A stretch of DNA of 64,000 bases. Source: Acanthosepion lycidas (lineage: Eukaryota > Mollusca > Cephalopoda > Sepiida > Sepiidae). Below the pieces are notes generated by a model. The model was not told the DNA's origin. It saw nothing but the letters and a program-made list of their open reading frames with translations, and searched no databases. Positions 32,086 to 43,117 of the stretch are shown in pieces. The translations under genes were made by a program, and so were the position numbers. The stretch is taken from NCBI GenBank assembly GCA_963932145.1, contig OZ010574.1:62714378-62778377 (forward strand), written 5' to 3'. Every line of letters starts with the position of its first letter. The first letter of the stretch is position 1.

Positions 32086-32089
32086 TACA

Positions 32090-32540
32090 CTATTCATTCT
32101 CATCTTACCTGGATATATGATCGACTCTCCTGTCGAGATTCGACGTATGAGGGTCAAGCAGATCAGTTTCCAGGAAACCGACAACCCGACACCGGCACAT
32201 GAGATTTGATTATAGTGGTGAAGGCCTCGTGCAGGACCATCCACACTTTTTGGAGGGACGAATACAGAGACCTGGTGCACCGAATGTCACAAGGTTCCCA
32301 AACGACCCTCCACAGGTTTTGAATTCAGAGTTGTCCGTCTCCTAGACCAGTTGCCATCCAAGGCTATAGAACCCAGGCTGTCCTGCTATTTTATCCATAG
32401 CTGGAGGGAGAAGAAGAGGATTCATACCTTTCCCAAGGGTATTAGCATGTAAGTGAATGTAATGGATTCGACTGGAATTTGAACTCGGCTCTCCGATTCC
32501 TCAATCCAAGCCACTATACATTACTCCACCATGCCTCCTT
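32090..32540 (-). repeat. tRNA-derived SINE, longest copy
   Basis: Minus strand. A tRNA-like head carries an A-box-like TAGTGGCTTGGATTGAGGAA (about 32500-32520) and a B-box-like GAGTTCAAATTCCAGTCGA (about 32475-32492). The body CATTACATTCACTTACATGC and GAAAGGTATGAATCCTCTTC follows, then CAGCTATGGATAAAATAGCA. The tail of about 250 bp (32090-32350) differs from the 33995 copy. It abuts a (TA)n array on its 5' side. The 70-codon frame in its tail is not considered a gene. Confidence 0.75.
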
Positions 32541-32574
32541 ATATATATATATATATATTTAGGTTTTAGTAAAT

Positions 32575-32905
32575 GACTGCTTATTACAATTATCAGGATT
32601 TAATTACATACAACCTTTTTCCCTGTGAAAAAAAGAAAAGGTGCAAGAAAGAAAGACACAAGATATAATCTCTTTTCCAGAGAAAAGGAAGAAGAGAAAA
32701 AGGAAAAATATAGAGAAAATAGATATAGGGAATGTAAAGTAGCAAAACTTGTTATGTTTATAATTGGTTCAACCAATCAAAATGGCCTATGTTAAGTAAG
32801 AGGTTATGAAACAGAGATTTAAATTTGCAATGAATACAGATGTTATATTTGAAACAAAATCTTCATTACAATGTTAACATCAAATGGTTGACATTTCCTA
32901 TGAGG
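32575..32905 (-). repeat. PLE inverted terminal repeat, left copy
   Basis: About 320 bp that is the reverse complement of 35300-35625 at about 85-90 percent. Shared blocks (as seen on plus at 32715-32800): AAAATAGATATAGGGAATGT, AGTAGCAAAACTTGTTATGT, AATTGGTTCAACCAATCAAA, ATGGCCTATGTTAAGTAAGA. It ends at a (TA)n tract close to where the right copy reads into the hammerhead-like core. Interpreted as PLE terminal repeats (pLTR-like), which in this class occur in direct or inverted orientation. Confidence 0.75.
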
Positions 32906-33775
32906 AAAAAACATAATTTAACAATTTATAGTAGATAAATAATATGGCTGTTTAAGAAACAAATGGAGAAAAAGAAACAAATATTTAACGAAATAATGAA
33001 AACTTAAAGATCAAACAAAATATTTAAATAAATGGAGTAAACAAAACATTTAACATATAGATCATATAAAATAATAAAATATATACTCAATAGGATGCAA
33101 CTGTTAACTAAAGAGTTTTATATAAAGTATTAATAAAACAAATCAATAGAAAATGTTAAAACATCAACCAAATGTATATACCTCTAGACTAAATATTACC
33201 AGAAGACTAACATACAAACTATACTACATCGAAAAAGTCTAATTAAAGATAAACTTTATATGTTTGCAACAAGGTTATTCAGCATATAAGAAGAAGCAAT
33301 TGTTAAATTTCAAAGTCTAGCAAAATTGCAAGGTTAAAGGTAAAATGTGTTTACAATTGATTATTAATTCAAATCTTTAATTTAATAAATCCTCCCTATT
33401 TAAAATCTGATTATCTGCATTTTCTCCTGTAAACATAGAAAACAAGGTTCATATAAGGATCTACATGTCCTTACCAGTTTTAAAAATTTCCATTTAACTT
33501 TAGGGGTTTTATTTTCTTCTTCCAAAAATATTTTGAAAGTGACGTATCGTTTGTATAAGTAACATCAGTAAAAGAGGATAAGTGCTAATACCACTGGTTT
33601 TTGAAAGCATTCTTGGTACTGCCAATATAAAACTTTTCAATCATTGAATTTTCTACTGTAGAGAGAGAACACAGATACACAAAGGATTCAGTTAAGCATT
33701 TGTTAGACATTAGGCATTGGTTAGGATTCCTACAATTACATTGTCCTTAACAATATTTGTATTAGTGCTTACATT
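32906..33775. other. PLE 3' non-coding part, AT-rich
   Basis: Between the left terminal repeat and the coding relic. No GIY-YIG domain was recognised here on the minus strand, though one is expected after the RT in this group; it may be too decayed or deleted. Confidence 0.4.
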
Positions 33776-35190
33776 TTAGTTAAAATTATTAAATTTTTTT
33801 AGTGTTTTATTGTTGTGAAAATTTATAGTTTTCTCAAGATTATTGGTGCAAATATAACTAAGTTTTAATGTATTCTTATTAAAAATTTTACTAAGAGGAA
33901 AATGTTTGTCAATTAATTTGAGAAACTTATGGCCTAACTTCATACTAACTAATTGATTAAATGGAGGTGTGTACCAGATCATTTTCCTATTTCTTTTCTT
34001 AGAATTACATACAATGGAGCAATGGATAGCGGCTCAGATTGAGGAACTGGAGGGCTGAGTTTGAATTCCAGTTGAATCCATTACATTCACTTACATGCTA
34101 ACACACTTGGAAAAGGTATGAATCCTCTTCTTCTCCTCCCAGCTATGAGTAAATAGCAGGACAGACTGGGTTCTGTAACCTTGGATGGTTACTGGTCTAC
34201 TGCAGAAAGAAATAGCAACCTACTGTGGGAAAAAATCTGCCTTGTCAGTCATGTATCGAAAGAAACAAAATCACCTAAGTATGTATCACGCATGGCACAT
34301 AACTGACTGACCATCATATTCTCTAAAGTGAATTTCAGTGTACTTATACCCACTATTCCTAAGAACTTTATTGTACACACTGCTATGTTTCTCAAACTCA
34401 TCTTTGTCTGATGAGTGTTTGCTAATTCTATGTTCTACAGAGGAAGGAATTTGTTGGATTACAGACGGTGGGTGATTGGAATTAGAGTGGATAGAGATTG
34501 GGTTGACATTGTTTTTCATATAAGGCTGAAAATTGTTATAGACTAGATCCAATGTTACATCAAGAAAATCAACTTGTTTGATATTAATACTTATTTTAAT
34601 CTCAAGATCTAAACTTTTAAATTCTCTATGAATCATTTTTCTTAGTTTATCAATTTTAATTTTCGTAGAGTTTTTTACAACCATAAGACCATCATCTTTG
34701 TATGGCCCTATACTATCTAGAGAGATCTTCTCATAAGCAGTAAGGATATACAAAATATATAAACCAACTAGATCAGAAGACTCTGCGGAATCCAATGATC
34801 CCATAGAAATGTCAAAGTTATCAGAATATTTTACCTACTGTTCTTTATTGTGGATGAGGACAGATCTCCTACAGTTCATTATAATACTTATCTCTTCACT
34901 AGAGATATTGAAATAAACTTTGGCAAATTCTAAAGCCAGTGTAAAGAAGCTCTTGGATATTGAAAGGTAGAAATCAGTAATATTGAACTGGATAACAATG
35001 CAACTGTTTTTGTTGTTGATGCTTCTAAACCAGTTAGTAATTTTAGTGGTACCCACACATGGAATAAGTCCAAGGTGAGTTCTAATTTGTTTATTAACAC
35101 ATTCAAGGATAACTTTGCTTATCCTTCCAATCTCTGATCTGGTGGGATTTATAATGCTTGTAGGAAGTTTGGTCTTGATCACAGGCTTAT
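33776..35190 (-). mobile_element. Penelope-like element pol relic (PLE-2)
   Basis: Minus strand RT in three pieces. 34835-35182 has INPTRSEIGRISKVILE and IVIQFNITDFYLSIS, the first catalytic box, where the usual QFDI reads QFNI. 34286-34804 (172 codons) has MGSLDSAESSDLVGLYIL and DDGLMVVKN (the box usually read LYRDDGLA; DD kept), then VDFLDVTLDL and NHPPSVIQQIPSSVEHRIS. 33776-33982 has WYTPPFNQLVSMKLGHKFLK and HFPLSKIFNKNTLKLSYIC. The second and third pieces are separated by the SINE at 33995-34290. This belongs to the RDDGLA-type PLE branch, distinct from PLE-1 with YVDD. Confidence 0.85.
33995..34290 (+). repeat. tRNA-derived SINE inserted in PLE-2
   Basis: Plus strand. A-box-like TAGCGGCTCAGATTGAGGAA (about 34028-34047), B-box-like GAGTTTGAATTCCAGTTGAA (about 34056-34075), CATTACATTCACTTACATGC, AAAGGTATGAATCCTCTTCT and CAGCTATG. 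It splits the PLE coding sequence, so it is younger. Its head is near ACAATGGAGC (34011). Ends near the AAACAAAATCACC at 34262-34275. Confidence 0.8.
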
Positions 35191-35299
35191 GGTCTTTAAG
35201 TAGGACATAGGATTCTTTCCTTTTCCTTCATCTATTTGTTAAATAGCCATATTATTTATCTAATATAAAGTATTGTTAAATTACATTTTCTTCCTCAGC
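35191..35299. other. PLE-2 5' coding-side spacer
   Basis: AT-rich sequence between the start of the coding relic and the right terminal repeat. Confidence 0.3.
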
Positions 35300-35625
35300 C
35301 ATTTGATGTTAACATTGAAGCAAAGATTTTGTTTCAAATATAACGCCTGTATTCAATGCAATTTTAAATCTGTTTCATGACCTCTTACTTAACATAGGCC
35401 ATTTTGATTGGTTGAACCAATTATAAACATAACAAGTTTTGCTACTTTACATTCCCTATATCTATTTTCTCTATATTTTTCCTTTTTCTCTTCTTCCTTT
35501 TCTCTGGAAAAGAGATTTTATCTTATATCTTTCTTTCTTGCTTTTTTTTCTGTCTTTTCTTTTCTGGGAAAAGAGGTTGTATGTAATTAAATCCCAATAA
35601 CTGTAAAAATCAGGCATTTATTGAC
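35300..35625 (+). repeat. PLE inverted terminal repeat, right copy
   Basis: Reverse complement of 32575-32905. It continues directly into the hammerhead-like core at 35628 and a tail to about 35780, so the full terminal unit is about 480 bp. Being upstream of and antisense to the PLE frame, it is the inverted 5' copy. The 60-codon frame at 35408-35590 is inside the repeat and not considered a gene. Confidence 0.75.
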
Positions 35626-35690
35626 ACCTGATGAGATGTGTTAATACCTATCAAAACATGAGTGCATTTATGTAGCACTGTTTATACATG
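35615..35690 (+). ncRNA. hammerhead-like core in the PLE terminal unit
   Basis: TTGACAC, then CTGATGA (35628-35634, exact core), stem II GATGTGT/ACCTATC around TAAT with one mismatch, then AAAAC (GAAAC expected), ATGAGTGCA, a TTT triplet and ATGTAGC. Stem I would pair ACAC with ATGT (3 of 4). Only the G12 base of the core is changed. The same unit in palindromic form is at 31885-32085. PLEs are reported to carry hammerheads in their terminal repeats, which supports the reading. Confidence 0.5.
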
Positions 35691-35888
35691 TTTGAATGTA
35701 ATACCCTATAATAAAGAATATTGCTCTACTATTGGATTGTATGGGGACCTATTTTAAATGAATGTTATGAACATTTGAATTTATATTCGATTTGTTCTCA
35801 TCTCCTATATACATATAAATAAATACACATAATACCCCATATACTTAATAGCTCTCATTTTGTATTGAGCACTGTTTTATTTACACGA

Positions 35889-35892
<4 letters not shown>

Positions 35893-35939
<47 letters not shown>
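35893..35939. repeat. (TA)n-(CA)n microsatellite
   Basis: TA array ending in a CA run that directly precedes the mariner end. Confidence 0.95.
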
Positions 35940-35941
<2 letters not shown>

Positions 35942-36775
35942 GGGTGCGATAGGTAAATTGTCGCCATTATATATCTTTAATATGTGCATTGTCTGTTTTT
36001 GATTTTGCTGACTCCACATTATAGTAGGGTCAGTTGGGCACTGTCTCTGAAAAATGAGCACCCTGATGCAATTCACTCTGTCAGAAATTTGGAAATGTTA
36101 TGCTTTACTACTTGGAATTTGCACTGGAATCTCCAATACAAACATTTCAGAGTGTTTTGGGTGTCAATCGGAGGACAGTGCAGAGAATTCAGAAAGAGTT
36201 GGATAATATAGCCAGTCAACATCATGGTGTTTGGAGTGATCACTTGGGATTACCACTTTGTCATCATTCATTTTCCCACAGGACCTCAGACTCAACACAG
36301 AGGTTTACATAAGTGTTTTGAGGAGCTAGTGTTGATCTGGGTCAAGAGGGTGGCTGCTGGAAGACCCTGTGTCTGGCAACAGGGCTCTGCACCATGCCAC
36401 ACAAACAGGAGAACCCAGTCATGGCTGTCAGACAATTTCTGCAACCACATCACCCTTTACATCTGGGTCCTCTAACTCCTCAGACTGCAACCCCATTGAT
36501 TATTATGTGTTGGACACAGTTGAGTGGGAGACCAACAAAACTGCTTGTAACACCAAAGATGAACTGAAGGCAAGGATTATGGCAGCATTCATCTACATAA
36601 ACAAGAAGACAGTCCAGAAAAAATGCTGGAGATTTTGAAATCACCTGAAGGCCATGGCTGAAGCAAATTTCAAGATAATTTTGTGTAATTTTTGTAAATA
36701 TATCTGTTTAAATGAAATGTCAGTGTTACTTTCATTTTTGCATGATTTATATGAAAATTTATCCATCACACTATG
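35940..36775 (+). mobile_element. mariner transposon, internally deleted pseudogene
   Basis: Inverted termini CAGGGTGCGATAGGTAAATT and, reversed, CATAGTGTGATGGATAAATT. Plus-strand transposase pieces: VLGVNRRTVQRIQKEL (36100-36200), an HTH region; then, after a deletion, VFGVITWDYH (about 36224); VAAGRPCVWQQGSAPCHTNR (36360-36420), the second catalytic box, with QQDSAPxH changed to QQGSAPCH; SDCNPIDYYVLDTVEWETNK (about 36480-36540), with the third acidic box SPDxNPLDY; then NTKDELKARIMAAF. At 836 bp against about 1.3 kb, with frameshifts, it is inactive. TA duplications were not clear on the left because of the microsatellite. Confidence 0.85.
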
Positions 36776-36783
36776 AATATATA

Positions 36784-36830
<47 letters not shown>
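36776..36830. repeat. (TA)n microsatellite
   Basis: Directly follows the right mariner terminus. Confidence 0.95.
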
Positions 36831-36832
<2 letters not shown>

Positions 36833-37019
36833 GCAGTTGTTTGTATGTGTGCACGTGTGCCCAGCTAAAACTAAAAATCTACAGAAATTAATGACAAAGT
36901 AAATATATATACAGACTCATTATCACCCAAACCAGCTTTTTGTAAAAAAAAATATCATATGATTTGTATTTACAAAGATATTTTAAAATTAAAATGCATT
37001 AGAATGTATTCAAATTTCT

Positions 37020-37099
37020 CAGAATTAAAAAGTAAAAATGAACGATAGTAATTCTTATTCCTTATAATGATTACTGTTTGTTTTTACTTTTTAATTCTG
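37020..37099. repeat. 80-bp inverted repeat
   Basis: Arms 37020-37053 and 37066-37099 both carry CAGAATTAAAAAGTAAAAA and are reverse complements with few mismatches; loop about 12 nt. It sits between two copies of GTGTG-CCAG-TAAAAC (36852 and 37283), which may be the ends of a small unrecognised element. Confidence 0.75.
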
Positions 37100-37316
37100 C
37101 AGATACTTTTGAAATGCTATACATGTATGTATTTTTAAAATTTCTATTCTCTTGAATTTATTTTCATATCTATAGTAAATAAAAGAATAACTTTAAAAAA
37201 TGTATATTAAAACAAGAAAGTAAATTTAGAAGAATACAATTATTTGACAATGAGTTTAATATTTATTTATTCAAATATTTGAGTCTGTGTGTCCAGTTAA
37301 AACATCTAAATAAGTC

Positions 37317-37568
37317 AATAAACTTAAATTAAGATATATTCGAACACTTAATTTAATCATTTTTTAACGCAAAAACTATAGTGAGCCTTACTTCTTCAAA
37401 AAATAATTATCTACTATTTATTTTGGAGGGGATTATTATTAATAAAAAAATAAATAAACTTAAATTAAGATATATTTAAATGTATTTAATTTAATCATTT
37501 TTTCAAGCAAAAACTATAGTGAGTCTTACTTTGAAAAATAATCATTTACTATTAATTTTGGAAGGGGA
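37317..37568. repeat. tandem duplication, two units of about 116 bp
   Basis: Units 37317-37433 and 37453-37568 share AATAAACTTAAATTAAGATA, ATTTAATCATTTTTT and GCAAAAACTATAGTGAG at about 88 percent. Non-coding. Confidence 0.8.
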
Positions 37569-38085
37569 ATTTAAATTTTTTTTAAGTAAATAAAGTTTTA
37601 CTTTTAAACATTACACTGAAAAAGCAAACATTTCTCCATAAATGAATTTAATTATTAACTATTTATAAAAAGAGTAGAAGCAAGATACATTGAGAATTTA
37701 GTTTTGAAAATCGATTATGTTTACATTTCAAGTTATATTTGTATTTGAAAAAAAAAATTAGTTAAATAAAAATTAGGACAGACAGATATGAGTTATGATC
37801 AACATTAGTCATGTTGAATATTTGGTTTACAAATTTATATATATTTTATTTAAATTAAGGTGTCTTTTTGAATAAAAAATATGGGGAGCATCGTATTGGT
37901 AGTGTGGTATTTTCCTAATTTAGTTATTTTGTAACGGACCCAAAAACAATGTAGTTTATTTTTTAAAGATTGAATAAAAATTTATTTTCCATAAGATGAT
38001 TAGAAATATAAATAAATTGTCATTAATAAATTTTTATTCAGAGATCTTCTGAGCAATGCCAGGTATCCCTGCTAGTGTGTTTATG
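37569..38085. other. AT-rich, no feature recognised
   Basis: No frame or repeat partner seen. Confidence 0.3.
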
Positions 38086-38089
38086 TATG

Positions 38090-38091
38090 TA

Positions 38092-38124
<33 letters not shown>

Positions 38125-38125
38125 G
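38090..38125. repeat. (TA)n microsatellite
   Basis: TA array preceded by TATG units. Confidence 0.9.
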
Positions 38126-38153
38126 ATAGTAAAGAAAGATATGGAGATATATA

Positions 38154-39667
38154 CAGTGCTGCGCAAAAGTCAGTAAAACCCTAAGATAATATAAAAAAAA
38201 TATTTTTCCAGATAATCAACAATTTATATTCATTAAGAAAAAGCTTTATTAAATGCATTACACTTTTGAAAAATTTTATGAAGCTAGAATAAAAATATTA
38301 ATTAAAAATGAAAATATGCAAAACTAAGTGAAACCTTGCATTTATTACTTGGTGACTCCTCCTTTTGAGTCAACCAGTCTTTTTCTATAATTTTTAAAAC
38401 GTTTCTGGCTGTAGTGAGCATCAATTTCTGACCATTCTTCTTGGCAAACTCCCACAATTGCTCAATATTACCTGGGTTTCTTGCATGTACTGCTTTCATT
38501 AACTTGAACCACAGATTTTCAATTGGGTTTAGATCAGAACTTTAACTAGACCATTCAAAGATTTGAAATTTCTTCTTATTTTTATTATTATTATTATTTT
38601 TTTAAAACCCATTCTTTTGTGGATTTTCTTTGATGCTTTAGATCATTGTCGTGTTGAAAGAACCAGTTCTGACTTATACCCAACTTTCAAACCAAGGTTA
38701 AGACACTTTCGTTCAGAATTTCTTGGTATCTTCCATAATCCATTGTGCCGTCAATGCTTACTATTTTGCCTGTTCCAGATGCACCTCCAAATCATAATGC
38801 TGTTGCTGCCATGTTTAACTGTTGTACCAAATTCTTCTCTTCAAAAATGTGTTAGGTGCTCACCAGATACACTGCCTATCATTCCTCCCAAAAAACCCTA
38901 GTTTGGTCTCATTTGACCATAAAACTCTTTGCCAGAACATTTCTAGCTTATTAATATGAGCTTTAGCATAGTTGACCTGGTCTTGTTTATGTTTTCTTGA
39001 AGGCAGTGGCCTTTTTTCTAGGCATTCTGCCATGAAGACGGGCATTGTTCAGATTTTGTCGCACTATAGACGCATGCACATTGATTATGACATTGGCCAG
39101 GGAGTGTTGGAGAACTGCAGAGGTCACAGCAGGATTTGTCTGTGCTTGTTGAACTAGATCTTTACTTGCTCTTGCAGTTGTTTTTGGCAGACAGCCAATT
39201 CTTGATTGCAGTGTCATCATACCAAAGGCCTTCCGTTTATAAATAATTTGTCGCCTGGTGGAGATGTGCATTCCAAATCATAGTGATAGCTTTTTGTAGC
39301 CTTTTCCATCATTATAGGCTTCAATTATGCAATTTTTTAAAGCTTCAGGAAGTTCTTTTGATCTTGACATATTTTTTTTTTAAGTTTAGTCTTTAACTGT
39401 ACACTTTTGCATGATTGTAGTATTCGCAGTTTACCAAAAAAATGAACATGTGTCATTTTGATTTTCACATGTGCATAAAAAATTATTTGCTCTGGCAAAC
39501 GAGGTAGAACAAAAATGCAGAATGTAAATGTAAAGGTTGGTTTACTTTTGCACATCTTTTTAATTTATATTTTTATTCCATTTTTTGATAAAGATTTTTG
39601 AAAGTGATTTCAGATTTGTTTAATAAAGTTTTTTTCTTAATCAGTATATAGTTTATGAGTTATCTGG

Positions 39668-39670
<3 letters not shown>
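38154..39670 (-). mobile_element. Tc1-like transposon, near full-length pseudogene
   Basis: Left end CAGTGCTGCGCAAAAGTCAG after TA (38152-38153). Inverted repeats of about 55 bp pair 38205-38260 with 39615-39670 (including TTTATTAAA and TTATCTGG); the outermost right end has been replaced by a TA array. Minus-strand transposase in order: MSRSKELPEALKN start (about 39368); an HTH stretch with STRRQIIYKRKAFG and CLPKTTARASKDLVQQAQTN (frame 38987-39271); VLWSNETKLGFFGRN (frame 38860-39045), where the first catalytic D of WSDE reads N; then the C-terminal NPGNIEQLWEFAKKNGQKL (frame 38302-38499). Stops and frameshifts throughout. It resembles the Tc1 type common in fish and molluscs. Confidence 0.9.

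Positions 39671-39698
<28 letters not shown>
39669..39698. repeat. (TA)n microsatellite
   Basis: Joins the Tc1 right end to repeat A copy 3. Confidence 0.95.
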
Positions 39699-39701
<3 letters not shown>

Positions 39702-39890
39702 GCATATCTTCATTCAAGCATGAATAATCTGAACATATTATGTCTATTTGTTTTTATTTTAAACCTTTCAAATTCATGGATCAATTTCTTAATGTTGTTA
39801 TTAAACTGATTAAGGAAGACACCATAGTTATTCATTTCTCTTATTTTCCTTCAAGTACTTTAAATCTCATCCAAGATCATCTTCAGGGGT
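39698..39890 (-). repeat. dispersed repeat A, copy 3
   Basis: Reverse-orientation relative of 1190-1356 and 4080-4285. On plus it reads GCAGCATATCTTCATT, then TATTATGTCTATTTG, then AAGTACTTTAAATCTCATCC and AAGATCATCTTCAGGG. As in the other copies, its 3' end touches a TA array. Confidence 0.65.
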
Positions 39891-39898
39891 GAATTCCT

Positions 39899-40215
39899 AA
39901 GACAAAAAATTAATGTAATTGATAGTTATGAATTTTTTTGTAAATGTGCATGAAATGTGCTCTATTATAATTATGAACACATATGAATGTGCCCCATTAT
40001 AGTCAATATATGTACTTGCATTTAAAAACAAACTAGAAACTTCACTCTCTTTTATTTCCCTTATCTTCTTGGTTTTCTTATCTTCCTTGAACATATTTCA
40101 GTTTAACATTATCTGCTATGTAAATTTATCTTCTGCAGTGTGTGTGTAGAAAGAAACTCCCTATTTAAAATGATTAATAACTTTGTTAATTATTGGTTGA
40201 TATTATGAACCCTGT
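39899..40215. other. no feature recognised
   Basis: About 320 bp. The block AACTAGAAACTTCACTCTCTT (40030) also occurs near 25749 in slightly longer form, followed in both by TTTATTTCCCTTATCTT, so it is part of another dispersed repeat. Confidence 0.4.
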
Positions 40216-40219
40216 TTTA

Positions 40220-40472
40220 CAAAGGTAATTCAAAAATTATCCACACTTTCACCATAGCATATCTTTAGGTTTGTCACACTGCCTTCTGTGCATGCATGCT
40301 TATATTTGGTACTATTATGGTAATGTGATTGGTTTGCTGGCACGATCATGCTCAAACTTTGATCACGTGGCTGCAATAGTACCAAGTATAAGCACACATG
40401 AGCAGAAGGCAATGTGACAAACCTAAAGATATGTAATGCTGAAAGTGTGGATAATGTTTTGACTTACCCTCA
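40220..40472. mobile_element. MITE with inverted arms of about 95 bp
   Basis: 253 bp flanked by TA (40218-40219 and 40473-40474). Arms share ATTATCCACACTTTCA, ATATCTTTAGGTTTGTCACA, TGCCTTCTG and TTGGTACTATT. No protein. The TA target and the GGTAA-TCAAAA terminus fit a mariner-derived MITE, but I could not name the partner. Confidence 0.85.
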
Positions 40473-40489
40473 TATTTTGATCCATATAA

Positions 40490-40770
40490 CGAAGAACTAC
40501 AGTAGAGAATATTTCCTCTAAGTTTTTTCATATTTTCTTCCAATCTGGATATTGAAGGACAACCACTTCTGTGGGTATCTATCACAGATGCCATCAGCAT
40601 GGAATGACAATTTCTGATGGTTTTGGCATCTACAAAAGCATGAGCACAATGAACACTGCATTAATATCTTTGTATTTGTACCATGGACTGCCATACTTTG
40701 TAACAGGATGCTAGCTGAGCATACCCATGCCGTGTCAGGCATTGAGCCATTCTGGGATACACTTGTCACT
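40490..40770 (-). pseudogene. possible mariner transposase HTH relic
   Basis: On the minus strand a frame (40352-40600) reads VIDTHRSGCPSISRLEENMK, resembling the RSGRPSTSRTEENVEKVR hinge of mariner transposases. The rest is weak. It abuts the MITE at 40220-40472, so it may be part of a related larger element. Low certainty. Confidence 0.3.
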
Positions 40771-40774
40771 CTGA

Positions 40775-42525
40775 AATAAAAAAGGAAATCAGCAATTAGA
40801 AATTAACACTTTAGGGATCACAATATATATAGTTTCATGCATGTTGAGTAAATACATAATATATGAAACCTTATTTTGCTGATAACCCCTGAGGTTGAGT
40901 AAATATTAGGACATGCATTAGTATCACTTAACCAAAGCAAAAAGTATATTTCTGTTTTAAGTGTGCATACATTTTAAAGAATTTTGAAATGGTTGGTATT
41001 TTGAGGTGATATACTTTCTTGAGATTGTATGATACAGTTTATCATGCCACCATGTCTGAAATATTTATAGCCTGTTACTTAGCTATGGCATGACGCATTC
41101 TGAATAGGTTTTGGACGTTTTTATAAATCAACATATATGAGCATGATATATATATATATATATGCCACTGTGTCTAAAAGCCCTGCAGTGTGTAAATGTA
41201 TTTTTGTCTGGAACTGGAAATTGTTAATGATAACTTCAGAAATAAGAAAATTAGTTTGATGAAAAATCAGTCGTTGTAAACAACTAAAAAAATTACTTGG
41301 GAAAAAAAATACTTAAATTCTGCTTGAAATTTCCATTCATTCCATGAATTGTTGCATTATTATTTTAATTGCGACTATAATGTTATCAACTCTATCAATA
41401 AGAACATCCAATTATAAATGTGCTTGTCCCCTTCTTCATTAGTTAGCATGACTATTATGCCCTGCCAATACCTTATATAAAGGACTATTCCATTTTGATT
41501 GCTGGGAAAGAGGGGAAAAGCTACTTAGTTTCAGTGAGAAAATGAAGGAAAGAAAGAAGGGAAGATAGAAGTGTTTAATGTTTGTTTCAGTGAAATGGAA
41601 AATGTTGTCAATTTCATATCTTTTCATTTGTACCCACTTTTTAAAATAATGACCAGCATGATTCTATTATGATTGCTATTGCGATATTTTGTTAGAATTG
41701 TTAAGATCAAATATTTCACAACATGATAGGGGAATTTCTATGGATATTTTATTGTTGTAGAAGTCGCCATCAGCTTATTCAGTCATTAACTTAAGAATTA
41801 AGATTCATCAGAATATTAAAATCATGAAATTTTCATGGGTTACAACTAGTGAAACTAAATCTCTCATATGTAATAATTCTTAATTCAGTGACTAATCAAT
41901 TATTCAATTATTTACACGTGAAATGATTAAAAAAAGGAAAAAAAACAAACTTTGGATTGTTAATAAGTAGGTATCTGGCTTTGGGTTTTTCTCCAAACAT
42001 GGATTTCACATGCCCGTTATTATGTATAAGACTTTCTTTCTTATTTCTTGGTTATGTCACCTGGTTTGTCCCACATGTGCACATTCTAGACACAGCTAGG
42101 TCAACCATGTGCATACATTTCAAGGATAGACACTGAGATCTAGTCATAGTGCAGATCTGCACTTAGCAGCAAGGAATTCAGCTCTCAGGTCAATCTGCTG
42201 ATACACATGTCTTCTCTGATGGCCACTGAGTGCAAAGTCTATTTTGGTATCATCTGAGTCACATATGGCACAACAAACAGAAAGGTTTTAATTGAAAAAT
42301 TATCAAAAGAATTTCTGATGAAAAGAGATGGCTGCATACAAATAATTGTGATTTTTGGGGTAATTTAAATCCTGGCTTTTTCTACCGATGTTGAATTAAT
42401 GTTATCATCTTTTATTAAAGGCATAACTTAAACTTCCTCTGTGACATGTCCTGTTATCATTTTGTTATTGAGACATCACGGTAGATTGAATGAATCAGTT
42501 TATAGTTTGTTTATTCCACTCATAA
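40775..42525. other. no gene recognised
   Basis: 1.75 kb; a short TA array at 41148-41163. A 62-codon minus-strand frame (41439-41627) lacks recognised motifs. Confidence 0.3.
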
Positions 42526-42529
42526 TCAT

Positions 42530-43117
42530 TTATTCTAGCAATAAACATTCGTCTCTGCATTGAATACTTCTGCCATATTTCGTCTGGTGGTCCCGCTATT
42601 CATCTCAAGGTTGTTGACAAAATCCAAAGAAGGATCTGTGATGTAATTGATCCTGGCTTGGCATCTTAACTTCAGTCATTTTCTCACCAACATGATGTGG
42701 CTTCCCTCTGTCTTTTCTACAAATATTTTTCATGGCAACTGCTGTGATGAGATTTTTTCCCTGGTGTACTGACTGCATGAATTTAAGTATGCCACTAAAT
42801 TTTGCATCGAGGTCCCACTCATTTACTGATGAAATAGCTAAATGCAACTGCCAGTTGTACTCCAACAGTTTCTTTTCTCACACTTCCCACCTGTGCAAAA
42901 CCTTTTTGTTTACTTGCATTCCTGATAACTACAATCTTCAAAAATTAAAATGCAACCTCAATCACCATCTTCTGTATTCTTGAATCCCATTCATCTTTTT
43001 TCCTTTCCTCATTCCTCCCTATACTCAGTCTTTTCTCTCACTTTTAGTTCCTGTAACCACCTGCATATTACCGACAATCTTGCTTGGGGGTGAAATTGTT
43101 AAAAAAAAAAAAAAAGA
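42530..43117 (+). mobile_element. CR1/Jockey-like LINE 3' part
   Basis: Plus strand. Frame 42732-42983 contains RSHSFTDEIAKCNCQLYSNS, FFSHTSHLCKTFLFTCIPDN and YNLQKLKCNLNHHLLYS, the C-terminal block. The 3' UTR ends CTTGCTTGGGGGTGAAATTG and then a 15-nt A run (43100-43114), so the true 3' end and poly(A) tail are kept. 5' truncated. Confidence 0.85.

Noticed and set aside
32068..32280. 70-codon frame in the SINE tail
   Set aside because: Part of a repeat with a pol III type head; no similarity to a protein family recognised.
35408..35590. 60-codon plus-strand hydrophobic frame
   Set aside because: It lies entirely in the PLE terminal repeat and looked like a membrane segment only because of T-rich sequence.
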